From NCBI GenBank assembly GCA_963726765.1, contig CAVSDH010000004.1, forward strand, positions 493,056 to 557,055: a DNA stretch of 64,000 bases, in the 5' to 3' direction. Below, piece by piece: positions 36,078 through 44,502 of this stretch. The DNA is from CAIWHR01 sp963726765. Lineage in GTDB: Bacteria > Pseudomonadota > Gammaproteobacteria > Burkholderiales > Casimicrobiaceae. Numbering within the stretch: position 1 is the stretch's first letter; each line of letters opens with the position of its first letter. Below the pieces are notes generated by a model. That model saw only the letters and a list, made by a program, of their open reading frames with translations, was not told the DNA's origin and made no database searches. Both the position numbers and the translations under genes were made by a program.

Positions 36078-37105
36078 ACGCGACCCTACCGGCACGCTCG
36101 GCCGCCCCACTCCTCGACGTGCGCCACCTGCGCACCCACTTCGATACCGATACCGGCCCGGTCAAGGCGGTGGAGGACGTGTCATTCACGCTCGACGCCG
36201 GTGAAACGCTCGCCGTGGTCGGAGAATCAGGCTCCGGTAAATCGGTGACGAGCCTGTCAATCATGGGACTGATCGCCAATCCGCCGGGGCGCATCGTCGG
36301 CGGGGAAATCCTGTTCCGCACGCGCGAGGGCGCCATCGTCGATCTCGCCCAATTGCCTGCAAAGGCGTTGCGCCAGTTGCGCGGTCGTGACATTGCGATG
36401 ATCTTCCAGGAACCGATGACGAGCCTCAATCCCGTGTTGACGGTAGGTAGCCAGATTGCGGAGGCGGCCGAGATTCACCTTGGCATGGATCACCGTGCGG
36501 CGATGACGCGCGCACTCGACATGCTCGAGCTGGTGGAAATTCCTGCCGCGAAGCGGCGCCTCGCCGAACATCCGCATCAACTATCTGGGGGGATGCTGCA
36601 GCGGGTCATGATTGCAATGGCCTTGACGTGCGATCCGGTGCTGCTGATCGCCGACGAGCCAACGACCGCACTGGACGTCACGATTCAGGCGCAAATCCTC
36701 GCGTTGCTCGACAAGCTTCGGCGCGAGATCGGCATGGCCGTGCTCTTCATCACGCACAATCTCGGCGTCGTCGCCGAGATTGCCGACCGCGTCGTCGTCA
36801 TGTACTGCGGGCGCGTCGTCGAGGAAGGCGGCGTCCACGAGCTCTTTCGCGCGCCCCGCCATCCGTATACGCGGGGACTGCTGGCATGCCTGCCGCAGCG
36901 CGCGCACGAAGACGCCGTTGCGCCATCGAAGCGGCGCCTGCATGCGATCCCGGGCCAGGTGGCGAGTCCGCTCGACCCCCCGCCAGGCTGCGCGTTCTCA
37001 CCCCGCTGCGCCCTCTCGATCGCCGAGTGCGATGCTGCGATGCCGCCGCTGGCAGATGTCGCCGCGGGCCAGTTCACCCGTTGCCTCCGATGGGAGCACA
37101 GGTGA
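36074..37105 (+). CDS. Oligopeptide ABC transporter ATPase, DppD/OppD type
   Basis: ATPase of 343 residues, TTG start overlapping the permease stop (TTGA). Walker A GESGSGKSVTS, signature HQLSGGMLQRVMIAMALTCD, Walker B LLIADEPTTALDVT and switch LFITHNLGVVAEIADR are complete. The C-terminal Cys-rich extension PPGCAFSPRCALSIAECDAA is the OppD/DppD feature that can hold an iron-sulfur cluster. Confidence 0.92.
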   Translation: MNATLPARSAAPLLDVRHLRTHFDTDTGPVKAVEDVSFTLDAGETLAVVGESGSGKSVTSLSIMGLIANPPGRIVGGEILFRTREGAIVDLAQLPAKALRQLRGRDIAMIFQEPMTSLNPVLTVGSQIAEAAEIHLGMDHRAAMTRALDMLELVEIPAAKRRLAEHPHQLSGGMLQRVMIAMALTCDPVLLIADEPTTALDVTIQAQILALLDKLRREIGMAVLFITHNLGVVAEIADRVVVMYCGRVVEEGGVHELFRAPRHPYTRGLLACLPQRAHEDAVAPSKRRLHAIPGQVASPLDPPPGCAFSPRCALSIAECDAAMPPLADVAAGQFTRCLRWEHR

Positions 37106-38088
37106 ACGCCTACGCCGAAAGCGCCGAGTCCCCGCCCATGCTGTCCGTGCGGGGGCTCAAGAAATATTTCGGCCCCAGCGACCGCCCTGTTCGTGCCGTC
37201 GACGACGTCAGCTTTGAGATCCGCAAAGGCGAAGTATTGGGCCTGGTGGGCGAATCCGGCTCGGGCAAAAGTACGATCGGACGCAGCGTGCTGAAGCTGC
37301 TCGACCCCACTGCCGGGGAAATCGTCTTCGACGGCGTGGACCTGGCCCCGCTGTCGGCAGGCGCCATGCGGTCGTATCGGCGTCATCTGCAGATCATCTT
37401 CCAGGATCCGTACGCCAGCCTGAACCCGCGCCAGCGCGTCGATGACACATTGGGCGAGGCACTGTCGACACACGGCCTGCATCCCGGTCCGGCACGGGCC
37501 CTGCGCATCGCAGAACTGCTGCGGCTGGTGGGCCTCGCGCCGGAGCATGCACGACGATTCCCGCATGAATTCTCGGGAGGACAGCGGCAGCGCATCGGCA
37601 TTGCGCGCGCGCTCGCAGTGGAGCCGCGTTTCATCGTCGCCGACGAACCGGTGTCTGCGCTTGACGTGTCGATCCAGGCACAGGTGATCAACCTGCTGTC
37701 CGATTTGCGCGAGCGGCTCGGCTTGACGATGCTCTTCATCTCGCACGATCTCGATATCGTCGAGTACCTGTGCGACCGGATCGTCGTGCTCTATCTTGGC
37801 AAGGTGATGGAGATCGCGGCCGCCGATCTTTTGTACCAGAAGCCGCTGCACCCGTACACACAGGCGTTGCTCGCGGCGTCGCCGCGACCCGACCCGGCTG
37901 CGCGGCGAGAGCGCCGATTGCTGCAGGGCGACATTCCCAGTCCGGTTGATCCACCTTCCGGCTGCGTGTTCCGCACCCGCTGCCCGCACGCGCAGGATGC
38001 CTGCGCTTCGACGGTCCCGCCGCTGCGCGAGATTGCGCCGGGGCGGTTCAAGGCTTGCCTACGGGACGATCTGCCATGCTCTGCCTGA
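37102..38088 (+). CDS. Oligopeptide ABC transporter ATPase, DppF/OppF type
   Basis: Partner ATPase, 328 residues from GTG 37102, which overlaps the DppD stop (GTGA); ATG 37090 in the same frame is possible. Walker A GESGSGKSTIGRS, FQDPYASLNPRQRVDDTLGE, signature FSGGQRQRIGIARALAVEP, Walker B FIVADEPVSALDVS, switch LFISHDLDIVEYLCDR. C-terminal Cys motif CVFRTRCPHAQDAC matches DppF. Confidence 0.92.
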   Translation: MNAYAESAESPPMLSVRGLKKYFGPSDRPVRAVDDVSFEIRKGEVLGLVGESGSGKSTIGRSVLKLLDPTAGEIVFDGVDLAPLSAGAMRSYRRHLQIIFQDPYASLNPRQRVDDTLGEALSTHGLHPGPARALRIAELLRLVGLAPEHARRFPHEFSGGQRQRIGIARALAVEPRFIVADEPVSALDVSIQAQVINLLSDLRERLGLTMLFISHDLDIVEYLCDRIVVLYLGKVMEIAAADLLYQKPLHPYTQALLAASPRPDPAARRERRLLQGDIPSPVDPPSGCVFRTRCPHAQDACASTVPPLREIAPGRFKACLRDDLPCSA

Positions 38089-38146
38089 TGAATATCGACG
38101 ACGACGACGCAAAATTGATGAGCGCAAGAGCCGAAAGCCCATTGCA

Positions 38147-39055
38147 ATGACAGCCCGTCGTGATACCCCGCGTGGTACCGACCCGGACCTGATCGTTGCC
38201 ATGCGTGAACGTGCGGCGACGTTATCAGTGGCGCACCAGCAGGTAGCCGTGGCCATGCTCGAGGATCCGGAGTTTGCGCTCCATGCCAACGTCGACGCGC
38301 TGGCACGGCGAGCCAAAGTCAGCCCGCCCACCATTACCCGGTTCTGTCGTGCAATGGGTTGTACAGGCCTCCGAGAGTTCAAGCTGCGACTGGCGCAGAA
38401 CGTTGCAGTTGGAAAATCGATGCTGCACCGCGCAGTGGTGCCCGGCGACGACATGCAGGCGGTCACGCACAAGGTACTGCAGAGCGCGGTCACCGCCCTG
38501 GCCAATCTCGAACGGCATGTCGTTCCGCAGGAACTCGAGCGTGCCGCGGCACGCATCGCGAAGGCGCGGCGAGTAGACTGCTACGGCGTGGGCAACGTGT
38601 CCATGTTCATGGCCAGCGACGCGCAGGCGCGATTCGCGCGGCTTGGCATCACGTCCGGCGCGTATTTCGACGGCCACCTGCAACTGATCTCGGCCGCCAC
38701 GATGAACCGCAACGACGTGGTGTTGGCCATTTCGTATGTCGGCAGGATGCGCAGCCTCATCAACGCGGTGGAAGTGGCGAAAGAACAGGGCGCCATGATC
38801 GTGGCCATTTCGCAGTTGAACACGCCCCTGGCCAAATTGTCCGACATTCTGCTGCCAGTGGTAGTGCCGGTCGACCACGCGATGCGCGTCGGCACTGAGG
38901 CTTACCTCGCGCAGCTTGCGTATCTCGAAATTCTTATGGTGGGCGTTGGCTTGCGCCGCGGGCCCGCTGCGTTCCGTCAACTCAAACGCGTGCGGCAGGT
39001 CCTGAAGGAGCGGGGCACGGAGAACGAGATTCACCCTGTGCTGCCGTCCGCATGA
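38147..39055 (+). CDS. RpiR/MurR family transcriptional regulator
   Basis: 302-residue regulator with an N-terminal HTH_6 domain (NVDALARRAKVSPPTITRFC) and a C-terminal SIS sugar-phosphate-type sensor (RVDCYGVGNVSMFMASDAQA, VVLAISYVGRMRSLINAVEV). RpiR proteins sense small phosphorylated or acylated ligands. Encoded inside the peptide operon, it is the natural candidate to bind the two TGTAA-N5-TTACA operators upstream of that operon. No strong ribosome site precedes ATG 38147. Confidence 0.88.
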   Translation: MTARRDTPRGTDPDLIVAMRERAATLSVAHQQVAVAMLEDPEFALHANVDALARRAKVSPPTITRFCRAMGCTGLREFKLRLAQNVAVGKSMLHRAVVPGDDMQAVTHKVLQSAVTALANLERHVVPQELERAAARIAKARRVDCYGVGNVSMFMASDAQARFARLGITSGAYFDGHLQLISAATMNRNDVVLAISYVGRMRSLINAVEVAKEQGAMIVAISQLNTPLAKLSDILLPVVVPVDHAMRVGTEAYLAQLAYLEILMVGVGLRRGPAAFRQLKRVRQVLKERGTENEIHPVLPSA

Positions 39056-39077
39056 TCGAACGAAAGGTTTCACAGTG

Positions 39078-40535
39078 ATGAATCCAACGCCGGGAAACGG
39101 CACGCCAGCGCTCCTCCTTTCCGGTGGTACCGTCATCGACGGTACTGGAGCGGACCGCTTTGTGGCCGACGTCCGTATCGATGGCGACCGGATCACTGCC
39201 ATTGGCCGCGATCTGGCCGCTACGGACGCCGAGGTGATAGACGCCACGGGGTTGATCGTCGCGCCTGGCTTTATCGACGTCCATACGCACGACGACCAGA
39301 TCGTGCTGGCGGATCCGCGGATGTTGCCGAAGATCACCCAGGGGGTGACCACCGTTATCGTAGGCAATTGCGGCATCAGCCTCGCACCGCTTGTGCACGC
39401 CGATGTACCGCCGCCCTTGAACTTGCTCGGCGGCAATGACAAATACGTCTATCCGACGATGGCTGCCTATGTTGCGGCGGTCCAGCGCGCTCGGCCCGCG
39501 GTCAATGTCGCGGCATTGGTCGGCCATTCGACGCTGCGGGTGGCCGCGATGGACGATCCTCATCGCGCCGCGACTTCTGGGGAGCAAGCACGGATGGTCG
39601 ACTTGCTGCGCGAAGGCATGGACGCGGGCGCAATTGGATTCTCCTCCGGTGTGTTCTATTCGACGGGTGCCGCCGCCGACGTCGATGAACTCGCCCTCCT
39701 CGCCGGCGTCGCCGGTGAAGCTGGCGGCATCTATACGACGCACATACGCAACGAGATGAACGAAATCTTCGCTGCGCTCGACGAGGCATTCACGACGGCG
39801 AAGCGCGGCAATGTTCCGGTGGTCATCTCACATCACAAATGCGCCGGTCCGCAGAATTGGGGCCGCACCGTGCAGACGCTGGCCCATATTGATGCGGCGC
39901 GATCCCGGCAACCGATCGGACTCGACGCCTACCCCTATGTCGCTGGTTCCACCGTTCTGCGCGCGGACTTAATCGATGGGATCATTGATGTCGTCGTAAC
40001 GTCTTCAGAGCCGCACCCGGAAATGGCGGCACGGCACCTGGCCGACATTGCGGCCGAATGGGGCTGTACCCAGCAGGAAGCCTGCGAGCAGCTGCAGCCA
40101 GGTGGCGCGTGCTACTTCCAGATGCGGGAAGACGACGTGCAGCGCGTGCTGACTTACCCCGCTACGATGATCGGTTCCGACGGTCTTCCGCACGATCAAC
40201 ATCCGCATCCACGACTGTGGGGAACGTTTCCCCGCGTACTTGGCCATTACAGTCGTGATCTTGCCATCTTTCCCCTCGAGACCGCCGTGCACAAGATGAC
40301 GGGGCTGAGCGCGCGCCGATTCAACCTGAAGGAACGTGGGGAACTGCGCGCCGGATGGTTTGCCGATGTATGCATCTTTGATCCGGCTACGGTGAAGGAT
40401 GTCGCCACGTTCGAGCAGCCGCAGGCGATCAGTATCGGCATCGAACATGTGCTGGTGAACGGCGCGATCACATTTCAGCGTGGACACGCGCACTCCAACC
40501 GCGCGGGGCGCTTCCTGTCGTCCGGTGGCACCTGA
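39078..40535 (+). CDS. N-acyl-D-amino-acid deacylase (D-aminoacylase)
   Basis: Amidohydrolase of 485 residues that removes acyl groups from N-acyl-D-amino acids. Metal and catalytic elements: GFIDVHTHDDQIV (His69, His71), VIVGNCGISLAPL with the bridging Cys98, YTTHIRNEMNE (His222), VVISHHKCAGPQN (251-254) and IGSDGLPHDQHPHPRLWGTF with the catalytic Asp. ATG 39078 is preferred over the adjacent GTG 39075; AAAGG lies ten bases upstream. Last gene of the operon, which implies import of acylated D-amino acids or peptides followed by deacylation. Confidence 0.92.
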   Translation: MNPTPGNGTPALLLSGGTVIDGTGADRFVADVRIDGDRITAIGRDLAATDAEVIDATGLIVAPGFIDVHTHDDQIVLADPRMLPKITQGVTTVIVGNCGISLAPLVHADVPPPLNLLGGNDKYVYPTMAAYVAAVQRARPAVNVAALVGHSTLRVAAMDDPHRAATSGEQARMVDLLREGMDAGAIGFSSGVFYSTGAAADVDELALLAGVAGEAGGIYTTHIRNEMNEIFAALDEAFTTAKRGNVPVVISHHKCAGPQNWGRTVQTLAHIDAARSRQPIGLDAYPYVAGSTVLRADLIDGIIDVVVTSSEPHPEMAARHLADIAAEWGCTQQEACEQLQPGGACYFQMREDDVQRVLTYPATMIGSDGLPHDQHPHPRLWGTFPRVLGHYSRDLAIFPLETAVHKMTGLSARRFNLKERGELRAGWFADVCIFDPATVKDVATFEQPQAISIGIEHVLVNGAITFQRGHAHSNRAGRFLSSGGT

Positions 40536-40596
40536 AGCAGTTGCCGCAGTACTTCGGCGGAACTCGCAGCCGATTGCACGAAATCTGGCGGCTACA

Positions 40597-40926
40597 TCAG
40601 CGATCGCCTGCCTTTCCAGCACCGACATGAACACCTCTTCCCTGACGGGACGACTCCAGTCTGGCGTCGATGAGGCGGTGCAGAGCTAGTGCTTCCCGCG
40701 CAGCGACCGGCGCGTCGCGACGTTCACCGATCGCATCAATGAACTCTGCGATGACGATACGGTGCAGCGCATGGTCGAAGGCTATGGAGTCCGCGCCGGT
40801 GCCGCTGGCCAGGGGATCCGGGGTACGGTCAACGCGACCGTCGCGCCAACGCACGACGAATTCGTCATTACGTAGTTCAGTGGACGCAAACTCGGCGTCA
40901 CCCTTCAGAACCTCCGAGCCGCCGCA
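40597..40926 (-). pseudogene. Truncated C-terminus of a Gfo/Idh/MocA oxidoreductase
   Basis: The minus strand encodes DEFVVRWRDGRVDRTPDPLA, HALHRIVIAEFIDAIGERRD and ALALHRLIDARLESSRQGRG, a standard Gfo/Idh/MocA C-terminal helix pair. The Rossmann domain and catalytic Lys motif are absent; upstream the sequence changes to unrelated material leading to tRNA-like repeat B. A real truncation, close to the proposed right boundary of the block. Confidence 0.65.
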
Positions 40927-41027
40927 CGGACTAGATCTGTTGGGCCACCGAACGGCTACATTAGGGCTGCATTTACCGCAGAAATACAAAAGGGCCGCGT
41001 CCGGAAGACGCAACCCATTGATATTTT

Positions 41028-41125
41028 GGCTCCCCGACCAGGGCTCGAACCTGGGACCTGCGGATTAACAGACTACCGCGGATTTGCGCATCTTCAGATA
41101 CTTAGGTCGAATTCCGTTCCGCAAT
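41028..41125 (-). repeat. tRNA 3'-half direct repeat, copy B (att-like)
   Basis: On the minus strand: anticodon loop CTGTTAA (GTT, Asn), TCCGC, a perfect T-arm (CCAGG TTCGAGC CCTGG) and TCGGGGAGCCA with encoded CCA. The 5' stem and D-arm are replaced by unrelated sequence shared with copy A. It is about 88% identical to 29476-29573 by eye. Interpreted as a tRNA-Asn 3'-end attachment scar. The rest of 41126-41299 holds no gene I can support. Confidence 0.7.
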
Positions 41126-41299
41126 TCCCCCGAATTTCAGCGTTTTTCTGCCCTGAGAGCGTCATTAGTCGAACTTTTTGCGGAACGGCGATAGCCACGT
41201 TCGGCGAATCGTCGGCGAACATATTTGTGGCCGGCATTCGTCCCTGCCCACCGACCTGCTGGCTCAGATCGGGCAAATAGCGGACACACCCTCACAGAC

Positions 41300-42301
41300 C
41301 TATCGAACCTTGACGACGACTTTCCCTTTTGCACGTCCCTTTTCGACGTAAGCCATCGCCTCCTTGGTCGAATCAAATGGAAAAATCCGGTCCAGGACCG
41401 GGCGTATGGCGCCCGTCTCGATGAGAGCACCGATCTGTCGCAACTGATCCCCGCTTGCTCTCATGAAGAGAAAGGAATAGTTGACCCGATGACGCTTGGC
41501 TTGTCTTCTGATCCGGAAGCTTAAAAGACGCATCACCAGTTCAAGTATCCGACTCAATCCAAGGTACCTCGCAAACTCGGGATCAGGTGGACCGGAGATC
41601 GAGATGAGCTTTCCACCAGGCTTGATCACTCGGAGGGACTTCTTGAGCGTCTCTCCGTCCAGACTGTTCAGAACGACATCGCAATCGCGCAAGACCTCTT
41701 CGAAACGATCCTTTTTGTAGTCGATTACGATATCTGCACCGAGACGCCTAACCAAGTCGACATTCGCCGTACTCGTTGTCGTAGCCACGGTTGCACCAAC
41801 ATGCTTCGCGAGCTGAATTGCGAACGTTCCCACGCCGCCCGAGCCCGCGTGGATGAGAACTTTCTGCCCTTTCTGCAATTTCGCCTTTTCGATGAGCGCT
41901 TGCCAAGCGGTCAAGCCGACCAAGGGGATGGAAGCCGCTTCCTCCATCGTCAGGCTCTTGGGTTTGATCGCCAGGTCATCTTCTCTTACTGCGATGAACT
42001 CCGCGAATGTCCCGATTCGGTTCTTGTCGGGTCGCGCATACACCTCGTCCCCGGGCTTGAATTGCCGCACGCGAGATCCCACTCGGATTACCACTCCTGC
42101 CAACTCGTTGCCGAGAATGAGCGGCAATCGATAAGGCAAGATCAGTTTGAATTCTCCGTCTCTGATCTTGGAATCCAGTGGGTTCACACCCGCAGCGTGG
42201 ATCTCGATCAGGACATCGTCCTCCCGCATTTCCGGGTCTGGCACTTCGCTGGCTCGCACGCGATCTGCGCTTCCATAACGGTCGACGATGAATGCTTTCA
42301 T
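41300..42301 (-). CDS. NAD(P)-dependent MDR alcohol dehydrogenase/quinone reductase-like, copy 1
   Basis: Medium-chain reductase of 333 residues without the structural-zinc Cys cluster, like quinone oxidoreductases. N-terminal GroES domain (IEIHAAGVNPLDSKIRDGEF, LILGNELAGVVIRVGSRVRQ), then VGLTAWQALIEKAKLQKGQK and the Rossmann IHAGSGGVGTFAIQLAKHVG. The GNELAGV segment lacks the GHE catalytic zinc ligand set. Start overlaps the MaoC stop (ATGA). Likely part of a TetR-controlled response to a reactive carbonyl or quinone (inference). Confidence 0.9.
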   Translation of the reverse strand: MKAFIVDRYGSADRVRASEVPDPEMREDDVLIEIHAAGVNPLDSKIRDGEFKLILPYRLPLILGNELAGVVIRVGSRVRQFKPGDEVYARPDKNRIGTFAEFIAVREDDLAIKPKSLTMEEAASIPLVGLTAWQALIEKAKLQKGQKVLIHAGSGGVGTFAIQLAKHVGATVATTTSTANVDLVRRLGADIVIDYKKDRFEEVLRDCDVVLNSLDGETLKKSLRVIKPGGKLISISGPPDPEFARYLGLSRILELVMRLLSFRIRRQAKRHRVNYSFLFMRASGDQLRQIGALIETGAIRPVLDRIFPFDSTKEAMAYVEKGRAKGKVVVKVR

Positions 42302-42765
42302 GACGCGCGCGCGGGGCGGCGCGGCACGATTAGGTTGCCCACGGACACCTGCACGGGTTGATTGTCCTGATTCAGCGTCGTGGTTCTCACCTTGATGACG
42401 CCCTGGTCGGGACGAGACTTCGAGGCTCGTACTTCGAGCACTTCGCTTTCGACCCGAAGCTCATCGCCTGACCGAACCGGTCGTGGCCAGCGGAATTCGT
42501 CGAAGCCGGCGCCGACGATGCCGCCTGCCGGTGCAAGCTCGCTCTCGACCAGCAGCCTCATCGTGATCGCGGCGGTGTGCCAGCCACTCGCGGCGAGACC
42601 GCCAAATATCGAGTCGGACGCCGCACGTTCGTCGAGATGAAAAGGTTGTGGATCAAATTCGGCGGCAAAGCTCTTGATGCGTTCGCCATCGATGCCGATG
42701 CGGCCGGACCGAAAGGTCTGCCCCGCTTCAAAATCTTCCAAGTATCGCTTGAGCAAATCGGTCAT
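42298..42765 (-). CDS. MaoC family dehydratase
   Basis: Hotdog hydratase-like protein, 155 residues, start at ATG 42763-42765 with AGGAG eight bases upstream. FAAEFDPQPFHLDERAASDS corresponds to the MaoC catalytic segment and FGGLAASGWHTAAITMRLLV to the following helix. Present only in copy 1 of the duplicated cassette, between the SDR and reductase genes; copy 2 has a 33-bp spacer there. Confidence 0.87.
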   Translation of the reverse strand: MTDLLKRYLEDFEAGQTFRSGRIGIDGERIKSFAAEFDPQPFHLDERAASDSIFGGLAASGWHTAAITMRLLVESELAPAGGIVGAGFDEFRWPRPVRSGDELRVESEVLEVRASKSRPDQGVIKVRTTTLNQDNQPVQVSVGNLIVPRRPARAS

Positions 42766-42782
42766 AGCGCTCTCCTGATCCA

Positions 42783-43637
42783 CTACTTCTCGAAGGCCGG
42801 GGTGCGAGGCAACAACGTCGTCGGTGCGTCGAGCCGCAGATCCTTTCGAATGCCCGCGTCCACCAGTGCAACCGGCGCAAATCTGCGCAGCAACCGCAGG
42901 CGATTCGCGAGCCCGCCCGCCGCGTAGCGGAGTTTTGGGTGGTCGGCGACGGCTGCTTCCAGCACAACGTCGGCCACGACGGTCGGATCGTCGGCAGTTG
43001 CCATCACCTCCTTGAGCACCTTGTCCAGGAGCGTGCGCACTTCGCGGTACTCATCGAGCTTCGAATCGGGGGCCAGAAAGTTCGCGTCGAATTGCGTCTT
43101 CGTGTAGGCGGGCTCGATGACCGAGACCCGGATGCCTCTTGTGCGCAACTCATGATCGAGCGACTCCGAATAGCCTTCAACCGCATGCTTGGTTGCGGCA
43201 TAGAGGGCGCCGTACGGCATCGGAAGGAATCCAAGCACCGAGCCAATGTTGATGATGCGACCGCTTCCCTGGCGTCGCATGTGCGGGACCACGGCACGAG
43301 TCATGCGGACGAGCCCAAAGAAGTTGGTCTCGAAAATTGCCTTTGCCTGGTCGATCGAACTCTCTTCTGCTCCCGCGGGCGCAACGCCGAAGCCGGCGTT
43401 GTTCACGAGCAGGTCGATGCGGCTTTCCAGGCGAATAAGCTCCTTCACGGCCGCCTCGACCGATTCATCGCTGGTCACGTCGAGGGGCAGCATCGCGAAC
43501 GATCGCTGGCCTGTTTGAGCTCCGCGCCTGCTGGTGCCGTAGACCTTGTAGCCCGCCGTTGCGAGCCGGGTCGCGGTGGCTTCGCCGATGCCTGATGAGG
43601 CGCCTGTGACGAGGGCGATGGATCCTTTGATCTTCAT
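42783..43637 (-). CDS. SDR family oxidoreductase, copy 1
   Basis: Short-chain dehydrogenase of 284 residues. Cofactor loop VTGASSGIGEATATRLATAG, LLVNNAGFGVAPAG, catalytic Ser in IINIGSVLGFLPM and YxxxK as YAATKHAVEGYSESL. The extended C-terminus (LRYAAGGLANRLRLLRRFAP) is typical of classical SDRs acting on lipids or ketones. First structural gene after tetR, with a TetR-type operator 38 bp upstream of its start. Confidence 0.91.
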   Translation of the reverse strand: MKIKGSIALVTGASSGIGEATATRLATAGYKVYGTSRRGAQTGQRSFAMLPLDVTSDESVEAAVKELIRLESRIDLLVNNAGFGVAPAGAEESSIDQAKAIFETNFFGLVRMTRAVVPHMRRQGSGRIINIGSVLGFLPMPYGALYAATKHAVEGYSESLDHELRTRGIRVSVIEPAYTKTQFDANFLAPDSKLDEYREVRTLLDKVLKEVMATADDPTVVADVVLEAAVADHPKLRYAAGGLANRLRLLRRFAPVALVDAGIRKDLRLDAPTTLLPRTPAFEK

Positions 43638-43674
43638 GGGAAATCCCTTTCAGTGGGTGGTGATGAGCGCGAAA

Positions 43675-43692
43675 ATATGATGCGCGTCATAC
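43675..43692. promoter_or_regulatory. TetR operator upstream of SDR, copy 1
   Basis: ATATGATGCGCGTCATAC, an imperfect palindrome of the same pattern as the three other sites in the two cassettes (ATATGATG-N2-CRTCATAT). It lies between tetR and the SDR operon. Confidence 0.7.
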
Positions 43693-43730
43693 TTGAACTC
43701 GAACAAAGGCGGCCTCGCGTGCGAGCAACG

Positions 43731-44312
43731 TCAGTCGAGAGTTGGGGTGAGGTGCTTCAGCGCCGCCTCGCGCAGCGCGTCGGAAAGCCGAGCGTCGTCG
43801 ACGGCGCGTGCCAGCGTCAATGCGCCGACCATCGTGGCCACGGTGACCAGGGCGTGCTCGTGCGCCCCCTTCTGCCCCCAGTCGGGCGACTGGCGAGCGA
43901 CGAGGTCGATCATCTCCTTGATGCGGCGCGTGGCGACGCGCCGCACCGCTGGCGCCTGGCGCGGCATCTCCGAACCGAGCGCAGCAGTTGCGCAGCCCCT
44001 TTCAACGCTTTCGACATGCGCCTTGGAGAGGTAAGCCTTCAGCATCGCCCGCAGCGCCTGTTCCGGCGGCACCGCGGCGGCGATGCGCTCCATTAATGCC
44101 ACGCTTTCGCTGCCGGCCCGGTCGGCGGCCTCGGCGAGCATCGCCTCACGTGACCCGAAGTGGGCGTAGAAGCCGCCATGCGTCAGGCCGGCGTCCTTCA
44201 TGATGTCCGCTACACCAGTGCCGTTGTAGCCACTGCGCCGGATAGCACGCGCGGCGGCCTCGACGATGCGGTCGTGCGTAGCTTCCTTGGACTTGGTGGC
44301 GGTTCGCTTCAT
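43731..44312 (-). CDS. TetR/AcrR family transcriptional regulator, copy 1
   Basis: 193-residue regulator. The N-terminal HTH reads RIVEAAARAIRRSGYNGTGV, MKDAGLTHGGFYAHFGSREA; the rest is an alpha-helical ligand domain (ESVERGCATAALGSEMPRQA) of the type that represses reductase/efflux genes. Its start codon lies at the edge of the palindrome 44311-44328, suggesting autorepression. Confidence 0.91.
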   Translation of the reverse strand: MKRTATKSKEATHDRIVEAAARAIRRSGYNGTGVADIMKDAGLTHGGFYAHFGSREAMLAEAADRAGSESVALMERIAAAVPPEQALRAMLKAYLSKAHVESVERGCATAALGSEMPRQAPAVRRVATRRIKEMIDLVARQSPDWGQKGAHEHALVTVATMVGALTLARAVDDARLSDALREAALKHLTPTLD

Positions 44313-44328
44313 ATGATGTTCATCATAT
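44311..44328. promoter_or_regulatory. TetR operator at tetR start, copy 1
   Basis: Perfect 18-bp palindrome ATATGATGTTCATCATAT overlapping the first two bases of the tetR coding strand start. The equivalent site of copy 2 (57122-57139) has two substitutions. Confidence 0.78.
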
Positions 44329-44502
44329 TACATTTCAACGCGCGGCGCAAGCGGGTTGCATCCGTCGGTGCGAGCGCCCCTAACGTATTGAATTGTTGGC
44401 GGCTTCAGCGCGTTCGCGCAGGCCGAACGCTCTGCCTACAGCATGGCAACACGGAGCGCTCTTTCAAGGGAGTCTTTCAACAGGACCCGCCCGCGACGGC
44501 CG

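Larger units (their letters stand above)
41300..44352 (-). repeat. Duplicated TetR cassette, copy 1
   Basis: Carries tetR, SDR, MaoC and zinc-less MDR reductase. Copy 2 at 54508-57162 is collinear and highly similar at both ends, from the reductase stop codon to about 35 bp beyond the tetR start, but lacks MaoC. Copy 1 has no broken frames. Confidence 0.9.

Noticed and set aside
40670..41068. Plus-strand frame over the Gfo/Idh fragment
   Set aside because: Antisense to recognisable Gfo/Idh helices and ends in the tRNA-like repeat.
41026..41280. Small plus-strand protein starting APRPGLEPGTCGL
   Set aside because: It is the antisense reading of the tRNA-like T-arm, a known kind of false gene call.
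29418..41300. Integrase or transposase in the repeat-bounded block
   Set aside because: No tyrosine, serine or DDE recombinase motif found; mobility is inferred from the repeats only.
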